From DATBHM01 sp963772375 (GTDB lineage Bacteria; Actinomycetota; UBA4738; JACQTL01), in contig CAVYXG010000001.1 of assembly GCA_963772375.1 (NCBI GenBank), forward strand, positions 1-64,000: a stretch of DNA of 64,000 nt. The letters run 5' to 3'. Position numbers and translations under genes: made by a program. Positions within the stretch are counted from its first letter, which is position 1, and the number at the start of each line of letters is the position of its first letter. Under the pieces are notes generated by a model. The model was not told where the DNA came from and did not search any database. It worked only from the letters and a program-made list of their open reading frames with translations. Below are positions 48,036 through 57,610 of the stretch, piece by piece.

Positions 48036-49700
48036 TCAGGTGGAAACAACGAGCAGGGTGATGGAGGCAGCCGGGAACGTTCGTGTGAACCCGGATGGGG
48101 TCACGTTCTGGTTCGCCCCGTGGACGATCGAGTGGAGGTCGCGACCGGAGTAGGCGAACACGGCCGCCGGTCCCGACGGCGCAACTCCGTGCAGCGACAC
48201 CCTGCTGCGGAGATCCGAGTTCGTCTTGTTGATCACGACGAGCGTCAGCGCGCCGTCCGAGGACCGCCTCGCCGCGTAGATCGACAGCTTCCCCTGGTTG
48301 CCACTCAAGGCCTCCACCGACCCATCACCGAACCGCGCGCCGTGCCCGTCGTAGTTCCGGTAGATCCGGAACGCGAACGCCGCGGGCTGTGACGCGGCGG
48401 GCGGGTCCCACATCGTCGCGAGCCCGACGCCCTCCCGCCCGAAGATCCCGAGCACGTCGGCCTGCGCCAGCGCGCCGTTCAACGACTCGGTGCCTCCCCA
48501 GTTGTACTCGGTGATCGCGAGCTTGGTCCCCGGGAGGTTCTGCGCCACCCACTTCCGCATCCGGGGGATGAGCATCACCGGGCCGAGTCCGAGGTCGTTC
48601 GTCCACGACTGGTCCGTGTAGTGCGGGTCCCAGAGCGTCCTCGTCTGCCGGAGCCGCTTGGCCTGCGTGGCAGCCGAGCCGGCCGGGGACAACGCGACGC
48701 CGTCCGCCTGCGGGTAGAAGTGCAGGTCGAGGTAGTCGAGGAGGCGCGTCCCGTGCGCCTGCTGATAGGCCCGCATCTGGCGCAGGTACCAGGGAACGAT
48801 GGGGACGTCACCGTGGGCTCGGCGGTCGGGACCGTCGCTGCACCCGTCCGGGTCGGCCGCCGAGAAGAAGTAGGCGCACCACCCCCAGTCCGAGGGGCCG
48901 AGCACGAGCGCGTTCCGGTCCGCCGCCTTGACCGCGGCCGCGGTCGCGATGGACCGGCGGGCCAGCTCGTCGTACGTCAACGGCTTCGGGTGCACGTCGC
49001 GGTGGGTCGAGTTCCAGAGCGCCGGTTCGTTGTCCAGCTCGTAGAACCGGACCCCGCCGTGGGAGGCCGAGCCGTGCGCCGCGACGAGGTGGTTCACCCA
49101 CCCGCGATCGAACTGCTGCGTTGCCCCGATGCTCGTGTCGTGGGGGTCGTTGTTCCGGACCTTCTGCCCGTTCGGGCGGATCCCGTTCCCGCAGCTGTGA
49201 TCGAACGGGTCGATCCGCTGCTGCTGCCCGTACTTGCTGACCTTGAACCCGCAGGCGAACGGGTGCTTCGCGGGACTCTTCTTGCTCACCCAGCCGAGCA
49301 TCGGGAGGGTGAGGACGCTGTCGGCTCCCACGCCGGCCCTCTCATCGATGAACGCGTCCGCGCCGGGATCGGACCGGACGTTCTCGAAGAAGTAGTCGGA
49401 GCCCGTGTTGGTGAACCCGTTCTGCCAGTTGTACCGGCTGGTGCTGTTGCCGCCCCACCGGCTGACCGTGGCGCCGAGCGACTGCAGGAGGTGCGGCGAG
49501 CCGAAGTTGACTCCGTAGATGAGCGGGCTGATCCGCCGGCCGGCCTTGCCGGCGTCGACCCTGAGGGCCGGCCCCGCCTGGGGTGCACCCCGCGCCTCGG
49601 GCAGATCGCGACGGGGCGCATCTCCCGCTCCGGCCGCATCTGGGACGGCGAGCAGGGTCGCGAGAAGGCCGCATATGAATCCGAGTCGAAGCCGCCGCAT
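48036..49700 (-). CDS. Secreted GH44-type glycoside hydrolase
   Basis: A 554-aa protein with a signal peptide (RRLRLGFICGLLATLLAVP). The catalytic domain shows GVNFGSPHLLQSLGATVSRWG, GGNSTSRYNWQNGFTNTGSD, the acid/base segment VRFYELDNEPALWN, DYLDLHFYPQAD and the nucleophile segment KLAITEYNWGGTESLN, in the order expected for GH44 endoglucanases. The C-terminal beta domain includes AAVFAYSGRDLHSI. It likely hydrolyses beta-1,4-glucans or xyloglucan outside the cell. Convergent with the aminotransferase gene, 22 bp apart. Confidence 0.85.
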   Translation of the reverse strand: MRRLRLGFICGLLATLLAVPDAAGAGDAPRRDLPEARGAPQAGPALRVDAGKAGRRISPLIYGVNFGSPHLLQSLGATVSRWGGNSTSRYNWQNGFTNTGSDYFFENVRSDPGADAFIDERAGVGADSVLTLPMLGWVSKKSPAKHPFACGFKVSKYGQQQRIDPFDHSCGNGIRPNGQKVRNNDPHDTSIGATQQFDRGWVNHLVAAHGSASHGGVRFYELDNEPALWNSTHRDVHPKPLTYDELARRSIATAAAVKAADRNALVLGPSDWGWCAYFFSAADPDGCSDGPDRRAHGDVPIVPWYLRQMRAYQQAHGTRLLDYLDLHFYPQADGVALSPAGSAATQAKRLRQTRTLWDPHYTDQSWTNDLGLGPVMLIPRMRKWVAQNLPGTKLAITEYNWGGTESLNGALAQADVLGIFGREGVGLATMWDPPAASQPAAFAFRIYRNYDGHGARFGDGSVEALSGNQGKLSIYAARRSSDGALTLVVINKTNSDLRSRVSLHGVAPSGPAAVFAYSGRDLHSIVHGANQNVTPSGFTRTFPAASITLLVVST

Positions 49701-49825
49701 CGGGCGTTACCGTATCGCGCCGAATCGATGCCCGGGAAGTCTTGGCGTCCTCGGCCGCCGGGCCGGCACCTCTTGGAACGCGAAGAACCAAGGGGGCCGG
49801 CCCGCCAACGCGATACGAAGGTCGC

Positions 49826-50491
49826 TCAGTACCCTCTGTACGAGTAGCCGCCGCCCGAGGATCCGCCGCCCGAGCCCGGGCCGTACGGGGCGCTCGGACC
49901 TCCGTTGCCATGGGGCCCGCTTGACGACGATCCGAACGCGTTGGCCTGAGATAGCACGCCGCCCAGGGCAAGAGCGCCCAGCAGCACGGCCGCTGCGGCG
50001 GTGACGCCCCTGGAACGAGCGAAGGACCGCGACGGACCGCGACCCCGGATCATCAGCGCCACTGCGCCGACGACGACCGCCGCCTCGAGCGCCGCGGCCA
50101 GGGCGTCGGGAAACCCGACTGGCAGCTTGATGCCTGCGTACACGCCCACCGGCAGGCCAACCGTGCGGGACACCAACCAGGTGGCCGCGACGAACAAGTT
50201 GCCCAAGGCGCCCAGCGCCAACCACCATCGGGGGGCCCGGACCAGCGCTACCGCGCCCCACACAAGCTGGGCCACACCGACCGTCGCGAAGAACGCGAGG
50301 TTCTGGGCGTTGTCGCGCCCAACGGTCGCCGCCGCGGCGATGTTGATCGCGCCGGCGGCGATGCTGGCCAGGGCGATCGCGGAAAGGATCCGGGCGGGAT
50401 TCCGGTCCCGGTCCGCCTTCGAGCCGCTGGCGGGCACCAGCACTCGTCGTGGAGCTGGTTCGCTGTCATCCCAGCGAGGCTGTGCAGACAT
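49826..50491 (-). CDS. Hypothetical membrane protein with Gly-rich tail
   Basis: A 221-aa protein, ATG 50491 with AAGGAGGACTC upstream. About 30 hydrophilic N-terminal residues precede four predicted membrane helices (ILSAIALASIAAGAINIAA; VGVAQLVWGAVALV; ALGALGNLFVAATWLV; AVVVGAVALMIRG plus AAAAVLLGALALG). The end is Gly/Ser-rich (GSGGGSSGGGYSYRGY). No family named. Alone on the minus strand. Confidence 0.6.
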   Translation of the reverse strand: MSAQPRWDDSEPAPRRVLVPASGSKADRDRNPARILSAIALASIAAGAINIAAAATVGRDNAQNLAFFATVGVAQLVWGAVALVRAPRWWLALGALGNLFVAATWLVSRTVGLPVGVYAGIKLPVGFPDALAAALEAAVVVGAVALMIRGRGPSRSFARSRGVTAAAAVLLGALALGGVLSQANAFGSSSSGPHGNGGPSAPYGPGSGGGSSGGGYSYRGY

Positions 50492-50678
50492 GAGTCCTCC
50501 TTCCTCTCGTTATCGGACTCGGTCTCACTGGGACTACCGACAGGAGGCCAACTGGGATTGCCGGCGGACGGTCTGAGGAAGAGATGCTTACTTGAATCTC
50601 AGCCGCACCGGCGCGGTCCGGGACTTCGGCCTGAGTTCATCGGTCCGTCACGTCTCGCGGGTGGCGAGTCCTCGATCG

Positions 50679-51416
50679 CTACAAGGGTGCGATCGATGAA
50701 GCGCCGGAGACCTCCCGCCGCACGAAGGTGGGAGAGCCCTCGTAGCGAAGGGAGGAAGCGCCGGAGAGCTCCGCAGAGATCGAGCTCGTGACCCACGCGG
50801 TGGCAGTTGATGCCCCCGACAGGTCCACGGTGAGCTCGCCGAGCTGCAGGCGGTCGGACTGCAGGTTGCTGGCTCCGCTCACGTCGACCACCGAGCGTGC
50901 GGCACGCCCGGCGAGCCTCGCCGTCGATGCTCCGGACAGCTGGATGTCTGCTTCGTCCGCCCGTATCGTCGCCTCGAGTTCCCCCGCCCCGGACACCGAC
51001 AAGGCCACCCGTCGTTCGGAGAGGTCACCGGCGACGTCGATGTGCGCCGCGCCGCTCACATCGATGCCGACGAGGCTCTTGACGGTCACGTCGGCGTGGA
51101 GTGTTGGTGTCCCGGAAACAGACGTCCCGGGCTCGAGACCCAGATGCAACGTGCCGTCCGAGACGCCGGTATCGAGGCGACCCACCAGGTTCGAATCGAC
51201 GTGGAGGGCGACCCGATCCGCGCCGCCAAGGGTCACGCTGACGTCGAAGGCGTCGGCGACCTGGATCTTCGTGAAGGTCTCGACCGGCAGCCGCCTGGTG
51301 ATGACGACGCCCGACGCGTGGACCGTGGAACACGCGACGCCGAGTGACAGGATGAGCGAACACACACAGGCCCGTGCAACCCATCCCCCGAAGCGGCCCT
51401 TGTTGGCCAACCGCAT
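50679..51416 (-). CDS. GIN-domain (DUF2807) lipoprotein
   Basis: A 245-aa protein. ATG 51416 is preceded by ACGGAGGTG. A lipobox (LSLGVAC, Cys29) ends the leader. The rest is the repetitive right-handed beta pattern of head-GIN domains: KIQVADAFDVSVTLG, VGIDVSGAAHIDVAG, ALSVSGAGELEATI, IQLSGASTARLAG, VDLSGASTATAWV, AELSGASSLRYEG. Such proteins are anchored outside the membrane; the role is unknown, perhaps in envelope sensing. The family call is strong. Confidence 0.85.
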   Translation of the reverse strand: MRLANKGRFGGWVARACVCSLILSLGVACSTVHASGVVITRRLPVETFTKIQVADAFDVSVTLGGADRVALHVDSNLVGRLDTGVSDGTLHLGLEPGTSVSGTPTLHADVTVKSLVGIDVSGAAHIDVAGDLSERRVALSVSGAGELEATIRADEADIQLSGASTARLAGRAARSVVDVSGASNLQSDRLQLGELTVDLSGASTATAWVTSSISAELSGASSLRYEGSPTFVRREVSGASSIAPL

Positions 51417-51760
51417 CACCTCCGTCCTCAACGACCGAGCCGCGAGAGGTTTCCTCGGGGTGCGTGGTCGATTCTCGTGGCTTCCGCCTGTCGGAGAGGG
51501 CGAGGCGTTCGACTCACCTGAGAGCGGAAAGGAGGAGCCGGGAGCGCGGGCCGGTCCCCGGCCAGGGATCAGCAGGACGCTTCCCCCGGCTCCTCCAGCT
51601 ATCGGATCCGAACGGGGATGGCCGGTTTCCCCACCGAGCAGCATGGCTTGGTGATCTGCGGCCTCGTAGGGCTGAACGGCCCTGCCCGGGGGAGCAACGT
51701 ACCGGCCTCGGGAGCACCCCTTCGCCTCGCCGCCGGAGCCGTGAAGCTTCGTCGTGCTGG
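51417..51760. other. Intergenic stretch
   Basis: 344 bp between divergent genes, GC-rich; no gene, repeat or clear promoter seen. Confidence 0.45.
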
Positions 51761-52057
51761 GTGGACCGGCACGACGGCCGGGCCATCGGCTCCGGTGCGC
51801 TCGCCATCGCCGCCAGCGTCGTGGTGATCTGGATCCACCACATCGGCTACCTCGAGTTCCGCCACACCCGGCGGTTCGTCATCCCGATCGTGGGGTGCGG
51901 CGTGCTGAGCCTGGCCTGCATGCTGACGTTCAGCCGCATCGCTCCGGTCGCCGGCCACTTCCTGCTGCACGCGGGGATGGAGACGCGGGGGGTGCCGATG
52001 CCGCCCTACTCGAACTGGGCGCGCACCGGAGCCCCGGGCGCACTTGCCCCGGCCTGA
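51761..52057 (+). CDS. Small two-helix membrane protein (98 aa)
   Basis: GTG 51761 gives a protein with two hydrophobic segments (SGALAIAASVVVIWIHHIGY and VIPIVGCGVLSLACMLTF) separated by a short basic loop. No ribosome binding site is strong. The frame is open further upstream, so the start is uncertain. Function unknown. Confidence 0.45.
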   Translation: MDRHDGRAIGSGALAIAASVVVIWIHHIGYLEFRHTRRFVIPIVGCGVLSLACMLTFSRIAPVAGHFLLHAGMETRGVPMPPYSNWARTGAPGALAPA

Positions 52058-52269
52058 GCCGGCCGGCGCTCCAACGCGGGGAGACTGCGGCGCACGCTTG
52101 GAGGTCCCGGCCGCGCCTCGGCGCCGTTTTCGTCACGGAGACGCACGGTCTGCCGTTCGGCCCGGCCGAGCACGACCAAGTGACCCGCGAGGGGCCCGGG
52201 CCGCCGCAGGATGCTGGGCGCGGGCATCCGAAGGCCGGGCGCCCTTGGCCGCGAAGCGGGTGAGATGCC

Positions 52270-53667
52270 ATGACGAAGGTGGCCGAACGACCCAAGCCGG
52301 TGGTGATGCCCGACTACTGCAAGGGATGCCTCCGGTGCATCGACTCGTGCCCCCACGGGTGCTTCTCGGAGGGATCCGAGGTCGATCCGCGAACCGGGCT
52401 CGTGCCCATCGAGTTCGATCCGGCGGAGTGCAATGGATGCGCGCTGTGCTTCGCGGCGTGTCCGGAGCCGTTCGCCCTCATCCGGGAGGGTGAGGCCGCC
52501 CCGGAGCTGATCGATCCCGCCCTGCTGTCGGGAACCCACCCGTTCGACGTTCCGGTCGCGACGGAGCGCCCCGACGAGTGGATCCATCTGCCCGAGCGCG
52601 AACCGGTCGTGATCAAGGGATCGGCCGCCGCCGCAGTCGGCGCGCTGCTGGCGGGATGCCGCCACGTGTACGGCTATCCCATCACGCCGTCGACCGAGGG
52701 GTCCGAGCTCATGGCCCGCGTGCTGCCCGAGCTCAGCGGAGTGTTCGTGCAGGCGGTCAGCGAGGTCGCGACGGTCAACATGATGTACGGCGCGGGCGGG
52801 GCGGGCCTCCGCTGCATGACCTTCACGAGCTCGCCGGGGTTCAGCCTGATGCTCGAGGGCATCTCGTACATGGTCGGGGCCGAGGTCCCTGGGGTGTTCG
52901 TCAACATCATGCGTGGTGGCCCGGGCCTCGGGAACATCGGGCCGGAGCAGGCCGACGTCAAGCTGGCCTGCCGGGGTCTCGGTCACGGGAACACCCACGC
53001 CGTCGTCCTCGCCCCGGCGACGCCCCAGGAGATGCTCGATCTCACCATGGTCGCGTTCGACCTCGCCTTTCGGTACCGGAACCCGGTGGTCGTGCTCGGA
53101 GACGGGTATCTCGGCCAGATCAGCGGGAGGGTTCGGCTTCCCGAGGCGATGGTCCGGCCCGGCCTCCCCGCGTGGGCGGTGTCCGGCGACGGGGAGCATC
53201 GCGGCAACCTCATATGCTCGATCATGCTGTCCGAACCGGACCTCCAGCGCCACAACGACGACCTGAACGACAAGTACGCGCGCATGTGGGCGAACGAACA
53301 GCGAGCCGACCTCCACCGCTGCGAGGATGCCGACGTCGTGCTCGTCGCGTGCAACACGCCCGCTCAGCTCGCGAAGGGCGCCGTCCGTGAGCTGCGGGGG
53401 ACCGGCCTCCGCGTCGGGCTGTTCCGGCCGATCACGCTGTGGCCGTTCCCGGTGGACTCGCTCCTCGAGATCCTTCCCCGGACCCGGCGGCTGGTGGTGG
53501 TCGAGGCGAGCGCCGGCCAGATCGAGGACGAGCTCCGGCTCGCCCTCAGCCATGCCGGCATCCATGAGCCGCCACCGATCACGCACGTCCGGCGGATGGG
53601 CGGGGTGCTGACCTCCCAACGCGAGATCGTCGACCACGTCCTGGGACTGGAGGAGGGAGCGCGATGA
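52270..53667 (+). CDS. 2-oxoacid:ferredoxin oxidoreductase, fused delta-alpha subunit
   Basis: A 465-aa protein. The N-terminus is a two-cluster ferredoxin domain: YCKGCLRCIDSCPHGCF and CNGCALCFAACPEPF, both CxxCxxCxxxC/P. The alpha (pyrimidine-binding) domain follows with KGSAAAAVGALLAGC, YPITPSTEG, EVATVNMMYGAG and TSSPGFSLMLEG, then the C-terminal domain II (VLVACNTPAQLAKGAVREL). It would oxidise a 2-oxoacid (branched-chain or 2-oxoglutarate type) to acyl-CoA with ferredoxin. Its ATGA overlap with the next gene shows coupling. Confidence 0.85.
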   Translation: MTKVAERPKPVVMPDYCKGCLRCIDSCPHGCFSEGSEVDPRTGLVPIEFDPAECNGCALCFAACPEPFALIREGEAAPELIDPALLSGTHPFDVPVATERPDEWIHLPEREPVVIKGSAAAAVGALLAGCRHVYGYPITPSTEGSELMARVLPELSGVFVQAVSEVATVNMMYGAGGAGLRCMTFTSSPGFSLMLEGISYMVGAEVPGVFVNIMRGGPGLGNIGPEQADVKLACRGLGHGNTHAVVLAPATPQEMLDLTMVAFDLAFRYRNPVVVLGDGYLGQISGRVRLPEAMVRPGLPAWAVSGDGEHRGNLICSIMLSEPDLQRHNDDLNDKYARMWANEQRADLHRCEDADVVLVACNTPAQLAKGAVRELRGTGLRVGLFRPITLWPFPVDSLLEILPRTRRLVVVEASAGQIEDELRLALSHAGIHEPPPITHVRRMGGVLTSQREIVDHVLGLEEGAR

Positions 53668-55097
53668 CCACTTCGGTGTTCTACCGGCAGTTCCAGCGCC
53701 ACGACCACGGCGAGGGAATCAAGGCGCACACCACCACCTACTGTCCGGGCTGCGGGCACGGCCTCGTGCAGAAGTACCTGGCCGATGCGATCGAGGAGCT
53801 CGGCGTCCAGGATCGGACGGTGTTGGTATCGCCCGTGGGGTGTGCCGTGTTCTCGTACTACTACTTCGACGTCGGGAACTCCCAGGCGGCGCACGGCCGG
53901 GCCCCCGCGGTGGCGATCGGCCACAAGACGGCCAACCCGGACTCGATCGTCGTCTCCTACCAGGGCGACGGCGACCTCGCATCGATCGGGCTGGCCGAGA
54001 TCGTGAGCACCGCGCAGCTCGGGATCCCGATCACGGTGGTGTTCGTCAACAACGCGATCTACGGGATGACGGGCGGCCAGATGGCACCCACCACGCTGCT
54101 GGGCCAGCACACGACCACGACGCCCGCCGGGCGGTCGGCGATGTCGGGGAAGCCCCTCAAGATGGCCGAGCTGATCGCCGGGCTGGACGGACCGGTCTAC
54201 GTCGAACGCGTGGCCCTGTACGACAACAAGCGACGGACCCGGGCCCACCGGGCGATCCGCAACGCGCTCGAGGCGCAGGTCATGGGCCGGGGGTTCGGCT
54301 TCGTGGAGGTCCTGTCCGAGTGCCCCATCCACCTGGGGCTCCAGCCCGAGGAGGCGGAGGGCTGGGTGCACGAGCAGATGGAGCCCGTGTTCCCGCTCGG
54401 CGTCCTGAAGGACGTCCGGGACGGCGCGGCCTTCCCGGACATCCCGACGCCGGGGTTCGAAGCCGAGCCGCTTCTCGACCGGGTCGGCGCGACTACGGAG
54501 CGGCCGCCGCGCTTCGCGGCGGGATTCCCGGGGCACATCGACCCCGAGGACATCAGCCTCAAGTTCGCGGGATCCGGCGGCGACGGCGCCCAGACCGCGG
54601 CCATGCTGATCACCCGGTGTGCGATCGCTGAGGGGTTCGACTCGACGCACATCCCGAGCTACGGCCCGGAGTCCCGCGGGGGGACCTCGTATGCCGACGT
54701 CCACGTCGCCGCGACCGAGGTGCTCTCGCCGGCGTCCGCCGCTCCCCACATCCTCGTGGCGTTCAACGCGCCGAGCCTGGCGAAGTTCGGTCCGACGGTC
54801 AGCGCCGGCGGCACGATCATGTACGACTCGACGGTCATCGGCGAGGTCCCCGACGGGCTGGCCGAGGGGGTGCGGGCGATCGGCGTGCCGTTCACCGAGA
54901 TCGCGCTCGGGCTCGGCAACAAGCTGGTGAAGAACGTGGTGGCGCTCGGCGCCCTGCAGCGGGTCACCGCGATCTTCCCGCCCGAGACGTTCCTCCGGGC
55001 CATCCGCGACGCGCTCCGCGGCAAGCGCGCCGAATCGACCGTGAACGAGGAGGCGTTCGCCGCCGGCGCAGCCGTCGTCGAGGTGCCGGTCGGCTGA
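53664..55097 (+). CDS. 2-oxoacid:ferredoxin oxidoreductase, fused beta-gamma subunit
   Basis: A 477-aa protein. Residues 1-285 are the thiamine-diphosphate-binding beta subunit: YCPGCGHGLVQKY, SPVGCAVFSYYYFD, SYQGDGDLASIGLAE (GDG) and VFVNNAIYGMTGGQ (NN...TGGQ). Residues about 290-477 are a gamma subunit: KFAGSGGDGAQTAAMLI, YGPESRGGTSYADVHV, FNAPSLAKFGP and the LVKNVVALGAL block. With the upstream gene, four classical subunits are carried on two chains. Typical of VOR/KOR-like enzymes; the substrate cannot be read. A strong terminator follows. Confidence 0.85.
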   Translation: MTTSVFYRQFQRHDHGEGIKAHTTTYCPGCGHGLVQKYLADAIEELGVQDRTVLVSPVGCAVFSYYYFDVGNSQAAHGRAPAVAIGHKTANPDSIVVSYQGDGDLASIGLAEIVSTAQLGIPITVVFVNNAIYGMTGGQMAPTTLLGQHTTTTPAGRSAMSGKPLKMAELIAGLDGPVYVERVALYDNKRRTRAHRAIRNALEAQVMGRGFGFVEVLSECPIHLGLQPEEAEGWVHEQMEPVFPLGVLKDVRDGAAFPDIPTPGFEAEPLLDRVGATTERPPRFAAGFPGHIDPEDISLKFAGSGGDGAQTAAMLITRCAIAEGFDSTHIPSYGPESRGGTSYADVHVAATEVLSPASAAPHILVAFNAPSLAKFGPTVSAGGTIMYDSTVIGEVPDGLAEGVRAIGVPFTEIALGLGNKLVKNVVALGALQRVTAIFPPETFLRAIRDALRGKRAESTVNEEAFAAGAAVVEVPVG

Positions 55098-55146
55098 GAC
55101 CGGCCGCCTGATCGTCCACGAGGAGCTGGTCCTGCCCTGACCCCGC

Positions 55147-55172
55147 CGTGCGCCGGCGGATACCGGCGCACG
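55147..55172. terminator. Terminator hairpin after the oxidoreductase operon
   Basis: CGTGCGCCGG / CCGGCGCACG, perfect 10-bp stem, 6-nt loop, between convergent transcription units. Confidence 0.7.
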
Positions 55173-55229
55173 GACCGGGGTCGGACGAGGAGGCGCATCC
55201 GATTCGGGAGCGGGGGCTTCGGTCGAGGT

Positions 55230-55904
55230 TCAGCCCACTCCCGGCTGGGCCTGGGCGGTCACCTGCACGCCCTCGGCGAAGCTGACCAGCTGGTCGTCCG
55301 TCCAGTGCAGCGTCGACGTCCAGGCCTGGACCTGCACGAAGTGGCCGGCGTCGTCCCGGTACGTGAGCGTGTCCGCGGGCGGCCCGCCGCTGATCACACC
55401 GGGGTTCCCGCCCACCTCGACCGGGTCTCCCTCCGGGAGCCGCTGGGGAGCGCTGGACGACAGCAGCATCACCACGAGCTTGCCCTCGAAGGCGTCGGGC
55501 GAGGTCGTGTCGCCCTGGGGCGCGACCGTGAGGCTGAAGGCGTTCGTTCCCTGCAGGAACCAACCGTCCGGGACCTGGGAGACGGTGAACCCCTCGGGCT
55601 GGTCGCCGTGGTACGCGACGAGGCGGACCGGCGTGCCCGCCGCCGGCCCCGAATGATGCTGCCGGCCGCTCGTCTGCCCGGCCCGGTGGGCGGTCGTCCC
55701 GGAGGAGTGGCCGAGGTTGCCGGCCACGACCGCCGTCCCGGCCACGACCACCACGGCGATCAGGCCGGCCACGGAGAACCGCGTCACCCGCCGGCGGGCC
55801 AGCGCGGCCCGGCCCCGATGGACGTCGGCCTCGAGCGTCTCGTCCGAGGGGGTGGCCTCGGCCGATCGCGCGGTGCGTTCGAGCACGTCGCGTACGTCAC
55901 TCAT
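55230..55904 (-). CDS. Membrane-anchored partner of the SigE-family sigma factor
   Basis: A 224-aa protein with about 40 cytoplasmic residues, one membrane helix (FSVAGLIAVVVVAGTAVVAG) and an extracytoplasmic beta-rich domain (PDGWFLQGTNAFSLTVAP, LVVMLLSSSAPQRLPEGD). Its ATG overlaps the sigma gene's stop by 4 bp (ATGA). By position it may act as an anti-sigma or sensor protein. No zinc-anti-sigma HxxxCxxC motif is present, so the role is inferred from operon structure. Confidence 0.6.
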   Translation of the reverse strand: MSDVRDVLERTARSAEATPSDETLEADVHRGRAALARRRVTRFSVAGLIAVVVVAGTAVVAGNLGHSSGTTAHRAGQTSGRQHHSGPAAGTPVRLVAYHGDQPEGFTVSQVPDGWFLQGTNAFSLTVAPQGDTTSPDAFEGKLVVMLLSSSAPQRLPEGDPVEVGGNPGVISGGPPADTLTYRDDAGHFVQVQAWTSTLHWTDDQLVSFAEGVQVTAQAQPGVG

Positions 55905-56464
55905 GTTCGACTCCTTTCGATGGGTTCGCCGGTGTCCCGGCGGAGGTCGGCCAGGCTCGCGCGGAGATGATCGAGTCCCCTGGCGGTCTGGCTCTTGACC
56001 GTGCCCTCACTGCAGCCGAGGGCCTCGGCAGTCTCTGCCACGCTGGTGTCGTTGAGGTGTCGGAGGACGACGGCGGCCCGCATCCGCGGCGGCAGCTCCG
56101 CCAGCGCCCGGAACACCGCGGCGTCCATGTCCGACGGCCGCGACGGCTCGACGGCCACGTCGGGGAGCTCTGCCCGGTTGCGTTCGTGGCGGACGTAGGG
56201 CCGCCGGCGCTCGTCGAGGAGGGCGTTGACCAGCATCTTCCGGGCGTAGGCATGCCGCGTCTCCGAGCGGATCCGGGGCCAGGACAGGTACATGCGGAGC
56301 AGAACCGTCTGCACCAGGTCCTCGGCCTCGTGGGGATTGCCCGAGGCGAGCAGGGTCGCCGTCCGGAGCAGACTTCCGCGGCTGCCCAGGACGTACGCCA
56401 GGAACTGGTCGTCCCGGACCCGGTCGGACGTTCTCACGTGCCTAGTACGCCGGGGCCCTGCCAT
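55901..56464 (-). CDS. SigE-family RNA polymerase sigma factor
   Basis: A 187-aa protein from ATG 56464, or 178 aa from GTG 56437; neither has a strong ribosome binding site. Region 2 reads FLAYVLGSRGSLLRTATLLA ... AEDLVQTVLLRMYLSW and RKMLVNALLDERRR. Region 4 reads LAELPPRMRAAVVLRHLNDTSVAETAEALGCSEGTVKSQTARGLDHLR, a complete helix-turn-helix. This is the SigE-type ECF family common in actinobacteria. It probably controls its own operon and envelope genes. Confidence 0.85.
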   Translation of the reverse strand: MAGPRRTRHVRTSDRVRDDQFLAYVLGSRGSLLRTATLLASGNPHEAEDLVQTVLLRMYLSWPRIRSETRHAYARKMLVNALLDERRRPYVRHERNRAELPDVAVEPSRPSDMDAAVFRALAELPPRMRAAVVLRHLNDTSVAETAEALGCSEGTVKSQTARGLDHLRASLADLRRDTGEPIERSRT

Positions 56465-56514
56465 GAGGTTGCATGCACCGGGCGGTTCGCCCCTCGCTCC
56501 CCTCGGAGTGAACG

Positions 56515-57512
56515 CTACGCGGGGACGTCGTCCCCGGAGGAGACCACGTCCGTCGGAGCGCCGTGGACCGCCGGGATCGAACCGAGCCGGCCCGCCCGGA
56601 AGTCCTCGTAGGCCTGGATCACCTCGTCGCGGCTGTTCATGACGAACGGTCCCAGCCACGCGACCGGCTCGCGGATCGGACGCCCGCCGAGCAGCAGGAC
56701 CTCGAGCTCCGGCGAACGCGACTCCTGTGAGGGTGCGGCCGAGACCACGATCGCGTCGCCCGCTCCGAACACGGCGAACTGGCCCGTCCGGACGGGGTGG
56801 CGGTCGCGGCCGACCGTTCCCGCGCCGGCCAGCACGTAGGCCAGTGCGTTGTAGTCGCTGCGCCACGGAACGTTGAGCGTGGCCCCCGGTGCCATGGTCG
56901 CGTGGACCATCGTCATCGGCGTGTAGGTGTCGCCCGGCCCGCGGTGGCCGGCCAGCTCCCCGGCGATGATCCGGAGCAGCGAGCCGCCGTCCGGCGACGC
57001 CACCAGCCCGACCTCGCCGGCCCGGAGGTCCTGGTACCGCGGCGCGGCCCACTTCTCGGCGCGGGGGAGGTTCACCCACAGCTGCGCCCGTGGAACAGTC
57101 CGCCGCTCGCGACCAGCCGCTCCGGGGGTTGCTCGATGTGCAGGATCCCGGCGCCGGCGGTCATCCACTGCGTGTCGCCGTTGGTGATGACCCCACCGCC
57201 GCCGTTCGAGTCCTGGTGCTCGAAGGTTCCGTCGATCATATAGGTCACCGTCTCGAACCCCCGGTGGGGGTGCCAGGGCGTGCCCTTCGGCTCGCCGGGC
57301 GCGTACTCGACCTCGCCCATCTGGTCCATGTGCACGAACGGGTCGAGCTCCGCGAGATCGACCCCCATGAAGGCCCGGCGGACGGGGAACCCCTCGCCCT
57401 CGAACCCGCCGGGCGCCGTCGTGACGCTCCGCACCCGGCGGAGCACGGCCGACGGGTCGAGCTCGGGCAGGCGTTCCAGCGTGGTGATGTCGTGGACGGT
57501 GATGGCTGGCAT
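56515..57512 (-). pseudogene. Pirin family protein, one frameshift
   Basis: ATG 57512 (GGGAGGAAA upstream) starts the pirin N-terminal cupin: RRVRSVTTAPGGFEGEGFPV, the metal-site block HPHRGFETVTYMIDG, FEHQDSNGG and TAGAGILHIEQ. Near 57098 the frame breaks after GGLFHG. The remaining pirin (AQLWVNLPRAEKWAAPRYQD, then DYNALAYVLAGAGTVG and VAWLGPFVMNSRDEVIQAYE) continues in another frame to 56515. One missing G in a GGG run restores a full-length protein of about 331 aa. It may be a sequencing error. Confidence 0.75.
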
Positions 57513-57610
57513 GGTCGGCTTTTCCTCCCGCTGCAGAGAACCGTCCGGGGGAGATTGGCATTCCTGGTCTTCGTTGACGAGTTCCGGGGCGATGGCTACC
57601 GTCGGATTCC

